Shown: in pieces, positions 36,505 through 38,796 of the stretch | Layout: each line of letters opens with the position of its first letter | How positions within the stretch are numbered: position 1 is the first letter of the stretch | Source: Muribaculaceae bacterium | GTDB lineage: Bacteria; Bacteroidota; Bacteroidia; Bacteroidales; Muribaculaceae | Length of the DNA: 38,796 nt | Direction: 5' to 3' | Assembly (NCBI GenBank): GCA_022510505.1 | Contig: JAFLTL010000003.1 | Location: forward strand, 1 to 38,796 | The notes under the pieces: generated by a model | Told to the model about the DNA's origin: nothing | What the model saw: the letters and a program-made list of their open reading frames with translations, nothing else | Database searches by the model: none | Program-made: the position numbers and the translations under genes

Positions 36505-36864
36505 ATGGTAACTTCAAACATTTGGAATGAAATAAAACAGATTATTGAGAGCGGTTTTACTTCTGACGGGTTGAATCAATTGGAATATTATGCAGAACAA
36601 TTTGATGAAGGAAAAATTTTATATAAACGATTTTCACAGACATAACAGCATGGCTGCTCAGCGGGAGGTTGCACTCATGTCATTGCAACCCTACTCTCGG
36701 GATCAGAAAATTCAACAAGTGGTTATGTTGAAGGAGGCTTCCCGGATCTCAAAACAGAGCTCCAATTTGCTAAGAAACAAACTGAAACAATAAAATGTTG
36801 GGCCGGTATGACCCATAAAGCTAAAGATGTGGATGAAATGTTCCAACAAATACTGAATATATGA
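36505..36864 (+). pseudogene. Remnant of a polyvalent kinase-like (mobile-element type) protein, one internal stop
   Basis: The ATG at 36505 opens a 46-residue frame (MVTSNIWNEIKQIIESGF... ending KRFSQT) that stops at TAA 36643-36645. The same frame then continues without another stop for 72 codons, beginning QHGCSAGGCTHVIATLLSG, to TGA at 36862. From memory, N-termini of 'putative polyvalent protein kinase' proteins of Bacteroides mobile elements read '...LYKRF...EQ(H/Q)GCSxGGxxHVIATLLxG', which spans the stop precisely. A GAA to TAA change would explain it. Homology fades near the end and the kinase core (GGEAHVY...) is absent, so the gene is also 3'-truncated. A different frame at 36590-36793 is open but has no family resemblance. 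Confidence 0.65.
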
Positions 36865-36951
36865 AATATACTCTAATATTCCAACTAAGTTTAAGAAATC
36901 ACTGAAGAAATAATTCAAAAGAGGTTTGGATTTAGAGAAACTTAAGGAAGA
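36861..36951 (+). pseudogene. Fragment of a YafQ/RelE-family toxin gene, frameshifted
   Basis: An ATG at 36861 overlapping the previous stop (ATGA) gives MKYTLI, then the frame is lost. One frame over, from 36881, the DNA reads PTKFKKSLKK, a TAA at 36911, then FKRGLDLEKLKEE. Joined, this resembles the N-terminus of Bacteroidetes YafQ-type mRNA interferases ('MKYxxxPTxKFKKDLKxxxKRGxDLxxLxxV'). So there is one indel at about 36876-36880, one nonsense codon, and loss of everything after ~30 residues including the catalytic His residues. It cannot be functional. Confidence 0.6.
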
Positions 36952-36955
36952 AAAC

Positions 36956-36987
36956 AAACGGGATGGATTGAAAAATCCATCCCGTTT
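36956..36987. terminator. Bidirectional terminator, 14-bp stem, GAAA loop
   Basis: AAACGGGATGGATT (36956-36969), loop GAAA, AATCCATCCCGTTT (36974-36987). The stem is perfect, with A/T tracts at both bases. It sits 26 bp past the GH5 stop on the - strand and after the pseudogene fragments on the + strand. The same GAAA tetraloop closes the terminator at 5295-5326. Confidence 0.93.
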
Positions 36988-37013
36988 TCCTAACCAAAGT
37001 TGAGTTCTACCAA

Positions 37014-38519
37014 TTAATTGGCTGAGCCAACGATAGCATCTATCATATATTGTTTCTTAATGCTACCGTCTTTACGGTCGATAATTTCGCCGGTATCCCA
37101 AGTGAAAGGCATTAAACCTGTTTCTGCAGCATAAATTCTGACACAAGAATAGAAATGAGCTCTTGATTTGACAATCTGCTCCTTGTCAGCGTCGGTTTGC
37201 TGAGCGGTATAATGCTCCTCGGGATAAGCGCCATATTCACCGATGATAACGGGAATACCCTTATCGACGAATTTCTTTTTCATCTTTTCAAACTGAGCAA
37301 GCATCCAGTCCTCCTCACCCCATGTAGCATTGCGACTGCTGCCGGCGACATGGAAATCGGCTCCCCAGAACCAAGACACCTTACCCCATGATTGGTCTTC
37401 CTCCATGATGGTATACTGATAAGGGTCATAATAATGTATCTCCGCCATCAGATATCCGTCACCTGCAGGGTCATTAGGTAATTTATTCATCAATTCATCT
37501 GTGGTGTTGATGTCGGTATGAGGGCCTTGAACAACAAGGGTTCTTGTTGAATTGTTGCCTCCTGTTGCACGAACAGCATCGATAAACGCCTGTTCATAGG
37601 CCAGCAAAGCGGCCATACCGGCTTCTCCGTCGGCATTGGGTTCATTCAATCCGGCAAACATCAGCATCTCATTGTAATGACCGAGACGTTTAGCAATCTG
37701 CGTCCAATAGTCGCTTTGACGTTGCAGAAGTTCGGGGTCAACAGCGCTGCCGATGTTGTTTTCAAGCCATCCGCCATCCCAGTGTATGTTGAGTACCGCA
37801 TACATTCCACGCTCCGTTATCCACCCGATAACCTCGTTCACGCGATTTAGCCATGTCGGGTTGATGGTATTAGTCTCACGGTCCGACAAATGACTGTCCC
37901 ATGCACATGGTATACGAACCATATTGAAACCTGCGTCCTTTATACCCTGTATAAAATCTTCGTTGATTACAGGATTTCCCCATCCTGTTTCCCCACCGGG
38001 AACTTCCATTGTGTTACCGATATTCCATCCGGCGACATATTGTGCAGCGATATCTTGAGCTTTCAGTCCAAGCAACGCTTGTTCCTCTTCGGTAAATCCG
38101 GGCCAATCAGGTTTTTCAGGTTCAGGTTCAACATAAACGCCCTCCTGAGAAACTGCTACGTTCAGACTTGATCCTCCGGCCGTAACCGTGACGTTCGCCT
38201 TGCGAGCTTCGGTCGAAGTGTTAGGCTGAATGGTCAGTGTAATCTGGCTGATGCTGTTCATCTTCGAAGGTTCGGTCGACTCACCGCTAACCCAACTCTG
38301 GTCGGCCGTTACGGTCGGTTTAACCGGCGCATAAACCGAGAATGTTGCACGAGTGTCGGTCGATTTGACTGCAACGCCAGTCTTGTCAACGTCGTTGACA
38401 GCCTTCAGCGCTACCTTGTCATTTCCCCCTCCACCTTTGTTGTCATCGTCGCTGCAAGCAGCGAATGCTGTCATTGTAAATCCCAGAAGGACGGGATAGA
38501 TCCATTTTGTAAACTTCAT
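37014..38519 (-). CDS. BACON-GH5 endo-glucanase-type surface lipoprotein
   Basis: A 501-residue lipoprotein: lipobox FAAC acylates Cys22, followed by SDDDN (outer-surface export signal) and a Gly/Asn spacer. Residues ~36-128 are a BACON domain (SWVSGES ... LNVAVSQEG), then a Pro/Glu linker and a GH5 (alpha/beta)8 barrel from about 145 (VAGWNIGNTMEV ... FNMVRIPCAWDSHL). Catalytic residues are the acid/base Glu293 in AGLNEPN and the nucleophile Glu428 in IIGEYGA. The architecture resembles BACON-GH5_4 enzymes that cut xyloglucan or mixed-linkage beta-glucan; the subfamily needs checking. It is the only endo-acting backbone enzyme in the window and is read with the partial gene upstream, so it belongs to a second locus that extends to the right. 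Confidence 0.92.
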   Translation of the reverse strand: MKFTKWIYPVLLGFTMTAFAACSDDDNKGGGGNDKVALKAVNDVDKTGVAVKSTDTRATFSVYAPVKPTVTADQSWVSGESTEPSKMNSISQITLTIQPNTSTEARKANVTVTAGGSSLNVAVSQEGVYVEPEPEKPDWPGFTEEEQALLGLKAQDIAAQYVAGWNIGNTMEVPGGETGWGNPVINEDFIQGIKDAGFNMVRIPCAWDSHLSDRETNTINPTWLNRVNEVIGWITERGMYAVLNIHWDGGWLENNIGSAVDPELLQRQSDYWTQIAKRLGHYNEMLMFAGLNEPNADGEAGMAALLAYEQAFIDAVRATGGNNSTRTLVVQGPHTDINTTDELMNKLPNDPAGDGYLMAEIHYYDPYQYTIMEEDQSWGKVSWFWGADFHVAGSSRNATWGEEDWMLAQFEKMKKKFVDKGIPVIIGEYGAYPEEHYTAQQTDADKEQIVKSRAHFYSCVRIYAAETGLMPFTWDTGEIIDRKDGSIKKQYMIDAIVGSAN

Positions 38520-38538
38520 ATTTGAAAATCCGGTAATA

Positions 38539-38568
38539 AAAGGGCGGGCTGAAATCAGCTCGCCCTTT
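38539..38568 (-). terminator. Hairpin with U-tract between the partial gene and GH5
   Basis: AAAGGGCGGGCTGA (38539-38552) and TCAGCTCGCCCTTT (38555-38568) pair over 14 positions with one mismatch/wobble. Read on the - strand it is followed by TTTTATT, as in an intrinsic terminator, yet it lies only 19 bp before the GH5 ATG. It may be a partial terminator or attenuator that lowers GH5 expression relative to the upstream gene. Confidence 0.7.
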
Positions 38569-38596
38569 CAATTAGTTATTCTTCACTTAACAGGAT

Positions 38597-38796
38597 TTAC
38601 CAAGTTCTGATGTCAACAACTTCAACTTCGAGACCTTCAGTCTCTGCATCGAGATTAGATATTTCAACACAGAACATCATCAAGTCACCTGCTGCGAAAG
38701 GTTCTACATCATAAGTAACTGTGTAAATACCATCACCATTAAGGTTGCAAGTGTAGTTGTTTTCCCAGTTCATAATGCTCCAGTCATTGCTGTTAA
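38597..38796 (-). CDS. C-terminal 66 residues of an unrecognised protein, cut by the window edge
   Basis: An open frame on the - strand runs from the window edge to TAA at 38597-38599. It reads NSNDWSIMNWENNYTCNLNG, then a beta-strand-rich stretch (IYTVTYDV, LMMFCVEISNL) and ends EVEVVDIRTW. Asn/Trp-rich turns and alternating hydrophobic strands suggest a small beta-sandwich such as the last domain of a surface glycan-binding lipoprotein, which would suit its place before a GH5 enzyme. I cannot name a family. Confidence 0.6.
   Translation of the reverse strand, partial: NSNDWSIMNWENNYTCNLNGDGIYTVTYDVEPFAAGDLMMFCVEISNLDAETEGLEVEVVDIRTW

Noticed and set aside
36590-36793. 67-residue + strand ORF in the pseudogene island
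   Set aside because: Out of frame with the recognisable kinase-like remnant, and its sequence has no family pattern.

Overview
The window looks like a Bacteroidales chromosome segment. The evidence is a SusC/SusD pair, a hybrid two-component sensor, BACON domains, lipoproteins with Asp-rich residues after the lipobox Cys, and promoter -7 boxes of the TAnnTTTG type. A gut lineage such as Muribaculaceae, Bacteroides or Prevotella is plausible, but the genus cannot be fixed from sequence alone.

Layout. (1) 1-5224 (+): the 3' end of a small metallophosphoesterase, then two overlapping DUF262 genes. The first also carries a DUF1524/HNH-like C-terminus (GmrSD architecture), so the pair is a candidate DNA-defence module. 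A perfect bidirectional terminator (5295-5326) separates it from the next block. (2) 31215 down to 5332 (-): thirteen co-directional, closely spaced genes, about 26 kb. In transcription order they are a GH127/GH146-like beta-L-arabinofuranosidase, SusC, SusD, a five-repeat DUF4859-like lipoprotein, a BACON + HExxH (DUF6055-like) + DUF4859-like lipoprotein, a CotH-kinase-family lipoprotein, a second HExxH protein, a hybrid two-component regulator, a lipoprotein aldose epimerase, a sodium:solute symporter, AraD, AraA and an AraB-type kinase. (3) 31216-31422: a divergent control region with two near-identical 16-bp direct repeats spaced 21 bp apart. They sit just upstream of a Bacteroidetes -7 box and are the best candidate operator of the regulator. 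(4) 31423-36295 (+): GH43 and a second GH127/GH146 enzyme, ended by a hairpin. (5) 36477-36951: a small graveyard with a kinase-like gene fragment broken by one stop codon and a YafQ-like toxin fragment broken by a frameshift and a stop. (6) 37014-38796 (-): a BACON-GH5 surface lipoprotein preceded by the 3' end of an unrecognised gene.

How it works together. Blocks 2-4 form a polysaccharide-utilization locus that runs from capture to central metabolism. Surface lipoproteins and SusCD bind and import arabinose-containing glycans. GH43 and the two GH127/146 enzymes release L-arabinose in the periplasm, and the epimerase mutarotates it. The symporter carries it across the inner membrane, and AraA, AraB and AraD convert it to D-xylulose-5-phosphate. 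The unusual part is the insertion of two putative HExxH...E metallopeptidases, a CotH-type kinase and DUF4859-like modules between SusD and the regulator. I infer, without proof, that the natural substrate is an arabinosylated protein such as extensin or an arabinogalactan protein rather than free arabinan. No GH51 or GH121 is visible. No tRNA, rRNA, CRISPR array or intact transposase was seen.
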